Origin: Luteimonas aestuarii
GTDB lineage: Bacteria > Pseudomonadota > Gammaproteobacteria > Xanthomonadales > Xanthomonadaceae
Direction: 5' to 3'
Assembly (NCBI RefSeq): GCF_004357985.1
Contig: NZ_SMTF01000003.1
Coordinates: 186,001-250,000 of the forward strand
Length of the DNA stretch: 64,000 nt
The stretch's first letter is position 1; every line of letters starts with the position of its first letter. The notes below the pieces were generated by a model. That model saw only the letters and a program-made list of their open reading frames with translations, ran no database searches and was not told the DNA's origin. Position numbers and translations under genes: made by a program. Shown in pieces: positions 1-8,003 of this stretch.

Positions 1-848
1 ATCGGCCGCTCGCCGGCATAGTGCTCGAGCTTGCCGGCAAGGCCCGACTGCGCTTCGACGCCCTGCCCCGGCATGTACTGCGCCGCGAACGCGCGCAGTC
101 GTTCGTAGGTCTCGCGCGAATCCACGCGCACCTTTTCCACGTCGCGGCGCAGCAGGTCGCGCACCGCGCGCATCGGAAGGGTCAAGTCTTCGTAGAGGCA
201 GGCGCCCACGCCGGCGGTGGCCACCTGCCTCTCGATCAGCGCCCATGCGCGCTGGAGGTAGGCGATATCCTCGGCCAACGCCTCGGCCGGCTGGCCTTCG
301 GCGTTGGTGCGCACGATGTAGCCCTGCTGCGATCCCGCTGGCGCCAGCTCCGACACCAGCGCCTTCAGCCGCTGGCGTTCGGCATCGTCCTCGATCCGCG
401 CGGACACGCCGATCACGCGCGACTGCGGCAGCAGCACCAGGTAGCGCGAGGGGATGCTGATCTGGGTGGTCAGGCGCGCACCCTTGGTGCCGATCGGATC
501 CTTGACCACCTGCACCACCACGTCCTGACCGTCGCGCAGCAGTTCGGTGACCGGGCGCGCCGGCATCGGCACGGACAGCGCATCGGCTTCGCCGGCGGCA
601 TCCGTCCCGGATTCCTGAAGCCCGCGCATCACATCATTGGCGTGCAGGAAGGCGGTACGCTCCAGCCCGATCTCGACGAACGCCGCCTGCATGCCGGGCA
701 TCACCCGCTGTACGCGCCCCTTGTAGACGTTGCCGACCACACCGCGCCGCCAGCCGCGTTCGATGTGCAGTTCCTGCAGCATGCCGTTCTCGACCACGGC
801 CACGCGGGTCTCGCGCGGGGTGACGTTGACCAGGATTTCTTCCGACAT
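1..848 (-). CDS. rng: Ribonuclease G, N-terminal part (cut by window edge)
   Basis: About 282 N-terminal codons of an RNase E/G-family endoribonuclease are visible; the C-terminal part lies beyond the left edge. RNase G processes the 5' end of 16S rRNA and takes part in mRNA decay in the cytoplasm. The ATG at 848 opens with MSEEILVNVTPRET, and an S1-like RNA-binding segment follows at about residues 38-72 (GNVYKGRVQRVMPGMQAAF). The start lies 8 nt after the stop of maf, the same rng-maf neighbourhood known from enterobacteria, so the two are probably cotranscribed. Identification is secure; activity cannot be judged because the catalytic DNase-I-like region is only partly present. Confidence 0.93.
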   Translation of the reverse strand, partial: MSEEILVNVTPRETRVAVVENGMLQELHIERGWRRGVVGNVYKGRVQRVMPGMQAAFVEIGLERTAFLHANDVMRGLQESGTDAAGEADALSVPMPARPVTELLRDGQDVVVQVVKDPIGTKGARLTTQISIPSRYLVLLPQSRVIGVSARIEDDAERQRLKALVSELAPAGSQQGYIVRTNAEGQPAEALAEDIAYLQRAWALIERQVATAGVGACLYEDLTLPMRAVRDLLRRDVEKVRVDSRETYERLRAFAAQYMPGQGVEAQSGLAGKLEHYAGERP

Positions 849-856
849 GGCCAGCC

Positions 857-1453
857 TCACCTGCCTTCGACAGGCGGCTTGAAACCGGTGGCGATACCAA
901 ACTCGCGCAACAATGCCGCGGTCTCGTGCAGGGGCAGGCCCATCACGCCGGAATAGCTGCCGTCGAGGCGCGAAACGAACCGCTCCGCGCCACCCTGGAT
1001 CGCATAGGCGCCGGCGCGGCCCATGGGTTCACCGCTGGCGACATAGCCAGCGATGTCGTCCTCCGCCAGCGCCGCGAACGTCACCCGCGAGCGCGAGACG
1101 CGCTGCGCCTCGCGCCCGGCCGACACCAGCACCACCACCGACACGACTTCGTGGGTGCGACCGGACAGTTCACGCAGCATGGCCGCCGCGTCTTCATGAT
1201 CCCGCGGCTTGCCGAAGACACGGCCACCGAGCACCACTTCGGTATCGGCGCCAATCACCAGCGCCTCCGGCACGGCGACCATCGCCAGCAGGCCCGCACC
1301 GGCCTTTTCGCGGGCCACGCGGTGCACGTAGTCCTCAGGCGGTTCACCGGGCACGCGCACCTCGGGCACGTCGACATCGATGATGCCGAAGTCGACGCCG
1401 AGGCGCGCCAGCAGCTCGCGCCGACGCGGCGATTGGGAGGCAAGGTGCAACAT
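857..1453 (-). CDS. maf: Maf family nucleoside triphosphate pyrophosphatase
   Basis: 198 residues, the usual Maf length. Maf proteins hydrolyse non-canonical or methylated nucleoside triphosphates (dTTP/UTP in the YhdE subgroup) to the monophosphate and are linked to division arrest. The N-terminal signature [10 protein letters not shown] (residues 6-15) and the later [10 protein letters not shown] and [11 protein letters not shown] motifs are intact. The open frame continues upstream to 1657, but the family start is the ATG at 1453 ([11 protein letters not shown]); the extension has unrelated arginine-rich sequence. It precedes rng by 8 nt. Which nucleotide it prefers cannot be told from the sequence. 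Confidence 0.92.
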   Translation of the reverse strand: MLHLASQSPRRRELLARLGVDFGIIDVDVPEVRVPGEPPEDYVHRVAREKAGAGLLAMVAVPEALVIGADTEVVLGGRVFGKPRDHEDAAAMLRELSGRTHEVVSVVVLVSAGREAQRVSRSRVTFAALAEDDIAGYVASGEPMGRAGAYAIQGGAERFVSRLDGSYSGVMGLPLHETAALLREFGIATGFKPPVEGR

Positions 1454-1575
1454 CGGGCAAGGATAACCCGCGGTTGAACGGTGGCCGGCGAATGCAGCCG
1501 CGCCAACCCCTGCCCGGCTCACGGACCGTTCACGGGCTGCGTCCCAGCTTGATCCCGTCCATTCAGGAGACCACC

Positions 1576-2313
1576 ATGTCCCGCAACATCCTCCTTCCAC
1601 TGGTGCTCGCCGTCGGCGCCGCACTCGGCACCACCGCCATGACCGACGCCCACGCACAGACCGTCAATGCTCCCGCCGTCGCCAGCGACAGCACGCTGCT
1701 GTCGGTTTCCGCCCAGGCTGAAGCCAGCCGGCCGCCGGACGTGGCGGCACTGTCGACCGGCGTGGTCACGCAGGCCCCCGACGCCAACGCCGCGCTGCGC
1801 GCCAATGCACAGCAGATGGCGAAGGTCGTGGCCGCCATCCGCGCCGCCGGCATCGCCGAACGCGACATCCAGACCAGCGGCATCAACGTCCACCCGCAGT
1901 ACGACTATCGCGACAACCAGGCACCTACGATCACCGGCTACCAGGCCAGCAACACCGTGAACATCAAGGTGCGCGACATCGCCAAGGTGGGCGACGTGCT
2001 GGACGCACTGGTCGCCAGCGGCGCCAACCAGGTCAACGGCCCCAGTTTCACGATCGACCAACCCGAGGCCGTGTACGACGAGGCGCGCCGCGCCGCGCTG
2101 GAAAAGGCGCAGGCACGCGCCACGATGTACGCCCAGTCGCTGGGACTGCGCGTGCGCCGCATCGTCAGCATCAGCGAGGGCGGTGGCTTCCAGCCGCCGA
2201 TGCCGATGATGAAGACCATGGCGATGGATGCCCGGATGGAATCGACCCCGGTTTCACCTGGCGAAACCACGCTCAGTGCAAACCTCGACGTCGTCTTCGA
2301 ACTTGGCAGGTGA
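1576..2313 (+). CDS. Periplasmic SIMPL-domain (DUF541) protein
   Basis: 245 residues. The N-terminus ([18 protein letters not shown], cleavage after DAHAQ) is a clear Sec signal peptide, so the protein is exported. The mature part is a SIMPL/DUF541 domain, recognised by [22 protein letters not shown] near its start, [14 protein letters not shown] in the middle and [17 protein letters not shown] toward the end. The family includes the Brucella 26-kDa periplasmic immunogenic protein and E. coli YggE, linked to oxidative stress; the biochemical role is unknown. ATG 1576 follows AGGAGA at 1565-1570. It transcribes away from maf, and a small acidic ORF starts 4 nt after its stop. Confidence 0.9.
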   Translation: MSRNILLPLVLAVGAALGTTAMTDAHAQTVNAPAVASDSTLLSVSAQAEASRPPDVAALSTGVVTQAPDANAALRANAQQMAKVVAAIRAAGIAERDIQTSGINVHPQYDYRDNQAPTITGYQASNTVNIKVRDIAKVGDVLDALVASGANQVNGPSFTIDQPEAVYDEARRAALEKAQARATMYAQSLGLRVRRIVSISEGGGFQPPMPMMKTMAMDARMESTPVSPGETTLSANLDVVFELGR

Positions 2314-2317
2314 CCCG

Positions 2318-2488
2318 ATGACCGCATCCGACCCCTCCCCGCGCCCGGGCGACAACGCCGGGTATCCGGAGAAGAATCCCAAGGACAAGGGCGAGGCCCA
2401 GAAGCCGGACCCGCGCAAGCCGCCCAATCCCGACGAGGGCGGGCTGGACCGCGACCCGGACCAGGACGGCAGCCCCGACGACACCTGA
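2318..2488 (+). CDS. Small acidic, proline-rich hypothetical protein
   Basis: 56 residues beginning MTASDPSPRPGDNAGYPEKN and ending in an Asp-rich tail (DRDPDQDGSPDDT). The composition (Pro, Asp, Gly, Lys) predicts an intrinsically disordered chain with no hydrophobic segment. It starts 4 nt after the stop of the SIMPL gene, with cttggcaggt as a possible ribosome site overlapping that stop, and is followed by a strong hairpin terminator at 2515-2537; both points favour a real last gene of the operon. I do not recognise a family. It could also be a chance open frame, since GC-rich DNA rarely contains stops. Confidence 0.55.
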   Translation: MTASDPSPRPGDNAGYPEKNPKDKGEAQKPDPRKPPNPDEGGLDRDPDQDGSPDDT

Positions 2489-2514
2489 GCCAGCGCCGCT
2501 CGTCGCAATCCACG

Positions 2515-2537
2515 CAAGGCCCGCACTGCGGGCCTTG
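2515..2537 (+). terminator. Hairpin terminator after the SIMPL operon
   Basis: Perfect 10-bp stem (CAAGGCCCGC at 2515-2524, GCGGGCCTTG at 2528-2537) with a 3-nt loop. There is no following T tract, so it may act as a transcript-stabilising or Rho-assisted end rather than a classical intrinsic terminator. Confidence 0.6.
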
Positions 2538-2758
2538 TGCCGTCCGGCCCGCATGCGCCGGGCCGTGCCCCATGCCGTCCGTCGGCCCACGCCCGCATTC
2601 GACCTCCGTCGCATTGCCACACCCCTCGGGCCGGGGGTAGCGTGGGGTTGCAGTCGGGTTACGCGCCATCGCGGGCCACTGGCTTCACCCCGCATCCGCC
2701 GCTGGCGCGTTGAACGCCATACCGGGGCCATCGCCCCGGCCATCAACGGAGGTGGGCC

Positions 2759-3448
2759 ATGGTCCTGCAACACGCGCATCGGCATTCGCGGACGGCGGCG
2801 CAACCGTCCCTCGATTCGAACCGCATCCTCGGCATGAGCGGCACGTTGGCGGTCAACGTGCTGGCCTTCCTGCTGTTGTTCATGCCGATGGCGGGGCCAC
2901 CACCGCTCGCGGTCGTTGAACAACCGCCGCGACTGACCGTGGTGGACGTGGTACCACTGCCGCCGGTGACGCCCAAGCCGCCGGAGCGGGTGGAAGTGGT
3001 GCCGCCGCAACCCCGTCCGCAGCCGATCCAGCGCACGCAGCAGCCGACCCTTGCGCCCGCAACGGACCCCGTGGTCGTCGATGACGGCACCGTGTGGACG
3101 CCACCGTTGGTCGAGACCACGCCCGGTAACGCGGGCCCGGTGGATATCGCGCCACCCGGCCCGGTGCAGGGCATGCGACTGGAATACGCACGCACCTCGC
3201 CGCCGCGCTATCCGCGCGAAGCGCTGCGCGATGGCCTGCAGGGAACGGTGCTGCTGCAGGTGCTGGTGGACGTTGACGGCAAGCCACTGGAGGTCAGCGT
3301 GCACACCGGCAGCGGCCATCGCGTGCTGGACCAGGAGGCCGTCCGCCACGTGCTGCGGCACTGGACATTCCGGCCCGCCACGAAGGACGGGCGCGCCGTG
3401 CAGGCAATCGGCCTGGTGCCGATCGAGTTCAAGCTCGACCGGATGTAA
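2759..3448 (+). CDS. TonB-like energy transducer
   Basis: 229 residues with TonB layout: one N-terminal membrane segment (about residues 26-45, MSGTLAVNVLAFLLLFMPMA), a proline-rich periplasm-spanning region (many PP, PKPPE, PQPRPQP repeats, about 47-90), and a C-terminal TonB domain (PPRYPREALRDGLQGTVLL at about 145-163, then HVLRHWTFRPA). TonB proteins carry inner-membrane proton energy to outer-membrane receptors such as the one at 59-62 kb. No exbB/exbD lies nearby, so it must use proteins encoded elsewhere. ATG 2759 follows GGAGG. A strong terminator follows at 3476. One of several TonB paralogues typical of this family of bacteria is the likely status. Confidence 0.88.
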   Translation: MVLQHAHRHSRTAAQPSLDSNRILGMSGTLAVNVLAFLLLFMPMAGPPPLAVVEQPPRLTVVDVVPLPPVTPKPPERVEVVPPQPRPQPIQRTQQPTLAPATDPVVVDDGTVWTPPLVETTPGNAGPVDIAPPGPVQGMRLEYARTSPPRYPREALRDGLQGTVLLQVLVDVDGKPLEVSVHTGSGHRVLDQEAVRHVLRHWTFRPATKDGRAVQAIGLVPIEFKLDRM

Positions 3449-3475
3449 TCGGCACCGGGACCAGAGCATTCCTGG

Positions 3476-3504
3476 GGCCCACGCAAGTGGGCCTCTTCTT
3501 TTTT
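3476..3504 (+). terminator. Intrinsic terminator of the TonB-like gene
   Basis: Stem GGCCCAC (3476-3482) / GTGGGCC (3487-3493) closed by a GCAA tetraloop, followed by TCTTCTTTTTT at 3494-3504: a textbook Rho-independent terminator, 27 nt after the stop codon. Confidence 0.88.
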
Positions 3505-3677
3505 AGCCGGGAATCGGAAGTGGGGATTCGGGAAAGCCGGTTCCTGCTCTTGAGGCGTCCCTCGGCGATGACGGAAGGGCCCCGCCCAAGCGCCTGCACG
3601 CATCCGGCGGACGGAACGGAAATCGGAACAACGCCTGCGCCGCTCCACTTTTCGCCTGACGCGCGACGGCCTGTCCA

Positions 3678-3746
3678 GCGCAGGTCCGATGCCACCGCCA
3701 TCAAACGGATATCGGGCAGCGACTTGCGGTGGCATCGGACCTGCGC
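3678..3746 (+). repeat. 69-nt inverted-arm element, copy A
   Basis: Two perfectly complementary 21-bp arms (3678-3698 and 3726-3746) flank a 27-nt core (3699-3725) containing CGGATATCGGGC. The same layout recurs at 43052-43120 and 55709-55777 with a shared core and different but still paired arms. It sits between two convergent genes (tonB-like and rlmH). The rest of the 3449-3811 gap holds only the terminator and no credible gene. Confidence 0.8.
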
Positions 3747-3811
3747 CACCACGAGGTGGCGTCTTTCCCGCGATCGGGAGAGGAACCCTGTTTTTCCGCG
3801 TCCCCGCCGGA

Positions 3812-4282
3812 TCAGGCGCGGTGGTAGGGATGGTTGGCCAGCATCGCCGCCGCGCGATAGAGCTGTTCGGCCAGCACCAGTCGCACCAGCATGTGCGGCA
3901 AGGTCATCGGCCCGAGCGACCATTGCTCGTCTGCGCGCGCCAGCACGCCCGACGCATGCCCTTCCGGGCCGCCGATCAGGAAGGCCAGGTCGCGGCCCTG
4001 CCCGCGCCAGTGCTCCAGCCGCTGCGACAGCTGTTCCGAGGAGTGCGACCTGCCGCGGCCATCGAGCGCGACCACCCAGGCGTTCTTCGGCAACGCCTCC
4101 AGCACCCGCGTGCCTTCGTCGTGCATCGCACGCACCGCATCGCGGCCCTTGCCGCGCACGCCAGGTTCGATCTCGACCAGTTCAAGCGGCAGCCAGTGCG
4201 ACAACCGCTTCTGGTATTCGGCGAATCCCTGGGCCACCCACGCCGGCGCACGTTCGCCGACAGCGACAAGGCGTGCCTTCAC
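3812..4282 (-). CDS. rlmH: 23S rRNA pseudouridine-1915 N3-methyltransferase RlmH
   Basis: 156 residues from a GTG start, against 155 in E. coli. RlmH is a SPOUT-class enzyme that methylates N3 of pseudouridine 1915 in helix 69 of 23S rRNA on assembled 70S ribosomes. Family signatures are intact: LVAVGERAPAWV at the start, LIGGPEGHASGV (cofactor knot region), TLPHMLVRLVLAEQLYRA and the invariant C-terminal NHPYHR. The GTG at 4280-4282 overlaps the TGA of the upstream DUF695/RraB gene by 4 nt (GTGA), so translation is probably coupled. It ends the leuS-to-rlmH series and faces the TonB-like gene. Confidence 0.95.
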   Translation of the reverse strand: MKARLVAVGERAPAWVAQGFAEYQKRLSHWLPLELVEIEPGVRGKGRDAVRAMHDEGTRVLEALPKNAWVVALDGRGRSHSSEQLSQRLEHWRGQGRDLAFLIGGPEGHASGVLARADEQWSLGPMTLPHMLVRLVLAEQLYRAAAMLANHPYHRA

Positions 4283-5049
4283 TGCAGGGGTGCCGCGTTC
4301 GCGCGCACGATCTCGCATTCCCAGCCGTCGTAACGGCCATCGTGCTCTTGCGCCAGATCATGCAGCGGCAAGCAGATATCGTCGATGGCAGCATGCGCGG
4401 GGGCGTCCTTGCGAAACACGCGCGCCATGAACTTTTCCCCCTCGACGTCTCCGCTGTCGTGGCGTTCCCTCAGCGCGTAACCCAGCCCGACAGCGTCGGC
4501 AACGAAAGCATTCCGACGCGACGCGTCCGGGAAGTAGGCCCAGTGATCGATCTCACGGGCCTCCTCCAGGTCATCGCCCTCGCGTTCGAGCGCATCGCAG
4601 ACCGAGCGATTGCCGATGCGCTGGAGTTCCACCGGACCGGGATACAGGAACTCCCGGTACACGGACCAGCCCGCATCCGCACACTGGCCTGATTCGTAGC
4701 GGTATGCCGGCGCACGCGCCATCTCCACGGCAACGCGTGCATCCCAACCGATACCCTCGCGCGCATAAAAATAGAAGTCCCGGCGTCCCGACGACGTATT
4801 GCGCCCGACGTAGATGGCGTCACCGGCTCTTTCGAGCGCCTGGATCAGGGTATTTTCGAGCATGACGAGCTCGTCGAACTCCTCGGCGCTCGACAATCCG
4901 TCCTCCCTCGGCTGTCGCATTTCGACGCTCACATGGGCCATGACCGGGAACCCGGCCAACGGCGCATGGTCGATGCGGGCGAGGTCGACGAAGATCGACG
5001 CCGGCTGGTCGCCGACAAGCAGGAAATAGAACTCCCAGCGGCCGTCCAA
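4279..5049 (-). CDS. DUF695-RraB fusion protein
   Basis: 256 residues. The N-terminal ~125 residues resemble DUF695 (WEFYFLLVGDQPASIFVDL; later DAIYVGRNTSSGRRDFYFYA). The C-terminal part (about 165-250) resembles RraB, the protein inhibitor of RNase E: it has HWAYFPDASRRNAFVADAVG and the typical YDGW near the end (residues 240-243). The frame is open only from 5064, and the TTG at 5047-5049, preceded by AGGCGG, is the only reasonable start; it lies 15 nt after the rsfS stop, and the stop overlaps rlmH by 4 nt. Its place between two ribosome-linked genes suggests a role in RNA metabolism, which is inference. RraB itself is usually encoded alone. Confidence 0.75.
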   Translation of the reverse strand: MDGRWEFYFLLVGDQPASIFVDLARIDHAPLAGFPVMAHVSVEMRQPREDGLSSAEEFDELVMLENTLIQALERAGDAIYVGRNTSSGRRDFYFYAREGIGWDARVAVEMARAPAYRYESGQCADAGWSVYREFLYPGPVELQRIGNRSVCDALEREGDDLEEAREIDHWAYFPDASRRNAFVADAVGLGYALRERHDSGDVEGEKFMARVFRKDAPAHAAIDDICLPLHDLAQEHDGRYDGWECEIVRANAAPLQ

Positions 5050-5064
5050 TGGTCGCCGCCTGGC

Positions 5065-5478
5065 TCAGCCGCGGTCTTCGTCCGGGGAAACGTCTTCCGG
5101 CGGCTGGTCGCCCACCGTCCACAGCCGTTCCAGCGCGTAGAACTCGCGCACGCGCGGCAACATCACGTGGACCACGACGTCACCCAGGTCCACCAGCACC
5201 CATTCGGCCTCGCGCTCGCCTTCCACGCCCAGTGGCTGGCAGTCGAGCTGCTTGGCGTTCTTCACCACCTCGTCCGCAATCGACTTCACGTGCCGGGTCG
5301 AGGTGCCGGATACGACCACCATGTAGTCGCAGACGCTGGTCCTGCCGCGCACGTCGATCTCGACGGTGTCTTTCGCCTTGAGTTCCTCGAGCGCTCCATG
5401 GACCGACTGGAGCAGGACATCCACCGGCGGTGGCGGGTTGGGAAGGCGGGTCTTGATGACTTGGGCTGGACTGGTCAA
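5065..5478 (-). CDS. rsfS: Ribosomal silencing factor RsfS
   Basis: 137 residues in the Iojap/RsfS family. RsfS binds ribosomal protein uL14 and blocks joining of the subunits when nutrients run out. Diagnostic segments are present: ALEELKAKDTVEIDVRG, TSVCDYMVVVSGTSTRHVKSIAD, and LVDLGDVVVHVMLPRVREFYALERLW. The start is uncertain: TTG at 5478 gives an 18-residue proline-containing leader before the conserved region, and an in-frame GTG at 5424 would remove it; neither has a good ribosome site. A TATAAT box lies just upstream (5508-5513), so the rsfS-DUF695/RraB-rlmH genes may have their own promoter. Confidence 0.92.
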   Translation of the reverse strand: MTSPAQVIKTRLPNPPPPVDVLLQSVHGALEELKAKDTVEIDVRGRTSVCDYMVVVSGTSTRHVKSIADEVVKNAKQLDCQPLGVEGEREAEWVLVDLGDVVVHVMLPRVREFYALERLWTVGDQPPEDVSPDEDRG

Positions 5479-5507
5479 GGGCGGATGGCTCTGGCGGTTG
5501 CGAATGG

Positions 5508-5513
5508 ATTATA
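5508..5513 (-). promoter_or_regulatory. Candidate -10 box for rsfS operon
   Basis: Perfect TATAAT on the minus strand, overlapping the TAA stop of nadD and about 30 nt before the rsfS start. No convincing -35 was found at 16-18 nt upstream (CGGGCT region), so this is a moderate prediction. Confidence 0.45.
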
Positions 5514-6195
5514 GCGGAGGGGGTGTCGGCAGCCCGTGCAGGGGCGCGCCGTAGAGGCCGTGCTGGCGGATGTAGTCGGCGACCGCGTCCGCCACCCAGC
5601 CATGCAGCGGCTCGCCCGCGGCGATGCGCGCACGCACTTCGGTGGCCGAACCAGGATGCAGCGGCTGCGACAGCCTGTAGGCGCGGCCTGCAGGCGCGGC
5701 CTGCAGGTCGGCGGGGGCTTGCGTCCATCGACCATCCATCGCCTCGGCGAGCTCACCAACCGGCAGCCGGGCGAGGTCATTGCCCGGTCGGTCTGCGACG
5801 ACGAAATGGGCCAGCTCGAACAGCGCGCGCCACTCCCGCCAGGCCGGCAGCCCAAGCAGGCTGTCGGCACCGATCAGCAGCGCCAGCGGAGCCGCATTCC
5901 CGTACGCCGCACGCAGGCCACGCAGCGTCTCGACGGTATAGCTGGGGCCATCACGCTGCAGCTCGCGACGATCCACGCACAGGCCATCCTCATTTCCGAT
6001 GGCCAGCGCCAGCATCTCCGCACGCTGCACGGCATCGGCACCCGGCGGCGCGCGATGCGGTGGATCGGCGGCGGGCATCATGCGCACCGGGCAATGCAAT
6101 GCGTCGCGCGCGGCACGCGCGATCGCAAGATGACCTTCGTGCACCGGATCGAAGGTGCCGCCGTAGTAGAGCCGCAATGTGCCGGATGCGGTCAC
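5509..6195 (-). CDS. nadD: Nicotinate-nucleotide adenylyltransferase NadD
   Basis: 228 residues from a GTG start. NadD transfers AMP from ATP to nicotinate mononucleotide, giving deamido-NAD in the last shared step of NAD synthesis. The nucleotidyltransferase signature GGTFDPVHEGH is at residues 12-22 (HEGH is the HxGH catalytic motif) and the second motif GSATEVRARI is near the C-terminus, matching the family SSTxxR. GADSLLGLPAWREWRAL supports the substrate loop. It lies downstream of holA (172-nt gap, in which I see only a degenerate dispersed-repeat fragment near 6297-6330) and upstream of rsfS, the usual order. Confidence 0.94.
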   Translation of the reverse strand: MTASGTLRLYYGGTFDPVHEGHLAIARAARDALHCPVRMMPAADPPHRAPPGADAVQRAEMLALAIGNEDGLCVDRRELQRDGPSYTVETLRGLRAAYGNAAPLALLIGADSLLGLPAWREWRALFELAHFVVADRPGNDLARLPVGELAEAMDGRWTQAPADLQAAPAGRAYRLSQPLHPGSATEVRARIAAGEPLHGWVADAVADYIRQHGLYGAPLHGLPTPPPL

Positions 6196-6367
6196 GGCGA
6201 CGCTACGCCCGGATGCACGCGTGCCACTCCGGTCAAAGCCGGGATCCGGCGACGCAACGGAAGAGAGTGGCGGTGGCCTGCATGGCAGGAGAAGACCACT
6301 GGGTCGCGGCGTGCGGGGGGATGACGAAGAACGTTGGGGTCCATCCTCAAGGACACGAGGCGCAGCG

Positions 6368-7414
6368 TCACGACGCCAGCAGCGCCGCTGCCTTCGGCTC
6401 GGCGACGGTCAGCAGCAGGCGTTCCAGCACCTGCCAGGCATCGTCGGACTCCTCGCCGATGCGGAACCGGCCCTTGGCGATCCGGTCCACCCGCCCCGCC
6501 TCAGCCACCAGCCGCTGCCAGCGCGACGCCGGGTGCCGCTGCAATGCACGGCGATACACCGCCTGCTTCGAATCCCAGACGCGCTGCGCCTTGAACTCGG
6601 CGGCGAGGTTGCCGCCACGTTCCTGCACGCGCGCCAGCGCCGCCACGCGCTGCAATTCCATCACGATCATGCCCATCAGCGCGAACACCGCCTGCCCTTC
6701 GGCGCGCAGTCCCGCGAGCATGCGCGACACCTGCGCCGGCTGGCCGTTGAGCGCGGCATCGACCAGGCGGAACACGTCGTAGCGTGCGGCATCGGCCACC
6801 AATGCCTCCATGCGTGCAGCATCCAGGGGTTGCCCGTCGGCCAGCAGCGCCAGCTTGTCGATCTCCTGCGCGGCGGCCAGCAGGTTGCCTTCGACGCGTT
6901 CGGCCAGGCGTTGCACGGCGTCGCGATCGGCGCGCAGGCCGCGGCTGCGGAGGCGGGCTTCGATCCACCCGGGCAGCTCATGCGGACGTACCGGGTTGGC
7001 CACCACGACGTGCCCGAGCTTGCCGATCGCATCGCTCCACTTGCCGCCGTGCTGCCGACTCCATTCGCCGCCGGTGACCAGCAGCACGATGTCCGGCTGC
7101 GGGTCGGCGCAGTAGCCAGCGATCACTTGTGCGCCTTCCTTGCCGGGCTTGGCGGTGGGCAGGCGGACCTCGATCAGGCGCTGCGAGGCGAACAGGCTGG
7201 GCGCGCGGAATGTCGCATCGAGGGAGTTCCAGTCGAAGTCGCGCCCATCCGCGTCGAACACCTCGCGTTCGGCGTAGCCGGCCTCCTTCGCGCGCGCACG
7301 CACGGCATCGGCGGCTTCCAGCACGCGCAGCGGCTCGGGACCTGCGATCAGATAGGCGGGCCGCAACGGCTCGGCGGCCAGTTGCGCCGGCAGCCGTTCC
7401 GGCGTCAGTTCCAC
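6368..7414 (-). CDS. holA: DNA polymerase III delta subunit HolA
   Basis: 348 residues, normal for HolA, the clamp-loader subunit that opens the beta sliding clamp. Recognised from the N-terminal ERLPAQLAAEPLRPAYLIAGPEPL, the SLFASQRLIEVRLP segment (clamp-contacting region), and the C-terminal LLLTVAEPKAAALL. The start is a GTG at 7412-7414, 22 nt after the lptE stop; an ATG at 7422 is in another frame. lptE-holA-nadD is a widely conserved order in gammaproteobacteria, so cotranscription with leuS and lptE is likely. Confidence 0.93.
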   Translation of the reverse strand: MELTPERLPAQLAAEPLRPAYLIAGPEPLRVLEAADAVRARAKEAGYAEREVFDADGRDFDWNSLDATFRAPSLFASQRLIEVRLPTAKPGKEGAQVIAGYCADPQPDIVLLVTGGEWSRQHGGKWSDAIGKLGHVVVANPVRPHELPGWIEARLRSRGLRADRDAVQRLAERVEGNLLAAAQEIDKLALLADGQPLDAARMEALVADAARYDVFRLVDAALNGQPAQVSRMLAGLRAEGQAVFALMGMIVMELQRVAALARVQERGGNLAAEFKAQRVWDSKQAVYRRALQRHPASRWQRLVAEAGRVDRIAKGRFRIGEESDDAWQVLERLLLTVAEPKAAALLAS

Positions 7415-7436
7415 TGCACCATACCGATATGGGCCA

Positions 7437-7949
7437 CTACGGCGACCGGACGTCCCGCGAGGCCGCGTCGATGCGGCGCAGGATCGATGCGGTCATCTCG
7501 CGCTGCATTTCGCGGGTCAACAGCTCGCGTTCGGTCGCGGTGCCCGTCGCATCCTGCGGCGGGGCGATGTAGTCGCGCCCCATCTCGACCACTTGCTGTG
7601 GCACCAAGACGTCGCCATTCGCATCAGTCAGCGAAAAGACCACCGCGTACTGCATGGTGAACTCCTGCGCCCGGGCGAACTGGTCGATGCTCAAGGGCCT
7701 GTCGGCCCAGCGCTCGGAGAGCACGTTGAGCGACGCAACGCGGCGCCGGTCATCCGCGCCCACCACGTCGGCTCCTGCCTGCACCAGCGCGCGCTCGAGC
7801 GACTGGGCGAGCGGACTGTAGGGGTCAGTAGCCGTCACCCGCACCTCTTCGAGGCCGGTCGGCAGCACCAGCGCGTCGCGCAACTGGAAGCCGCAGGCGG
7901 ACAGGAGCAGCAGGCAGGCGGCGACGAAGGCCGTGGGCAGTCGTTTCAT
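7437..7949 (-). CDS. lptE: LPS-assembly lipoprotein LptE
   Basis: 170 residues. LptE plugs the LptD barrel in the outer membrane and helps place lipopolysaccharide on the cell surface. The ATG at 7949 begins MKRLPTAFVAACLLLLSAC, a lipoprotein signal with lipobox LSAC, so Cys19 is the likely lipidated residue. The mature start GFQLRDALVLPTGLEEVRV matches LptE proteins. An upstream extension of the open frame lacks a signal and is rejected. The gene follows leuS by 54 nt, the common leuS-lptE-holA arrangement. Confidence 0.92.
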   Translation of the reverse strand: MKRLPTAFVAACLLLLSACGFQLRDALVLPTGLEEVRVTATDPYSPLAQSLERALVQAGADVVGADDRRRVASLNVLSERWADRPLSIDQFARAQEFTMQYAVVFSLTDANGDVLVPQQVVEMGRDYIAPPQDATGTATERELLTREMQREMTASILRRIDAASRDVRSP

Positions 7950-8003
7950 GGGCGAAGTCTGGCCGAGGGCGCGCGGGCGGGCAAGCGGGACGCGGCCCGG
8001 CAT

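Noticed and set aside
3678-3746. 69-nt element considered as an integron attC site
   Set aside because: The ends lack the GTTRRRY/RYYYAAC core sites and no integrase or cassette array is present.
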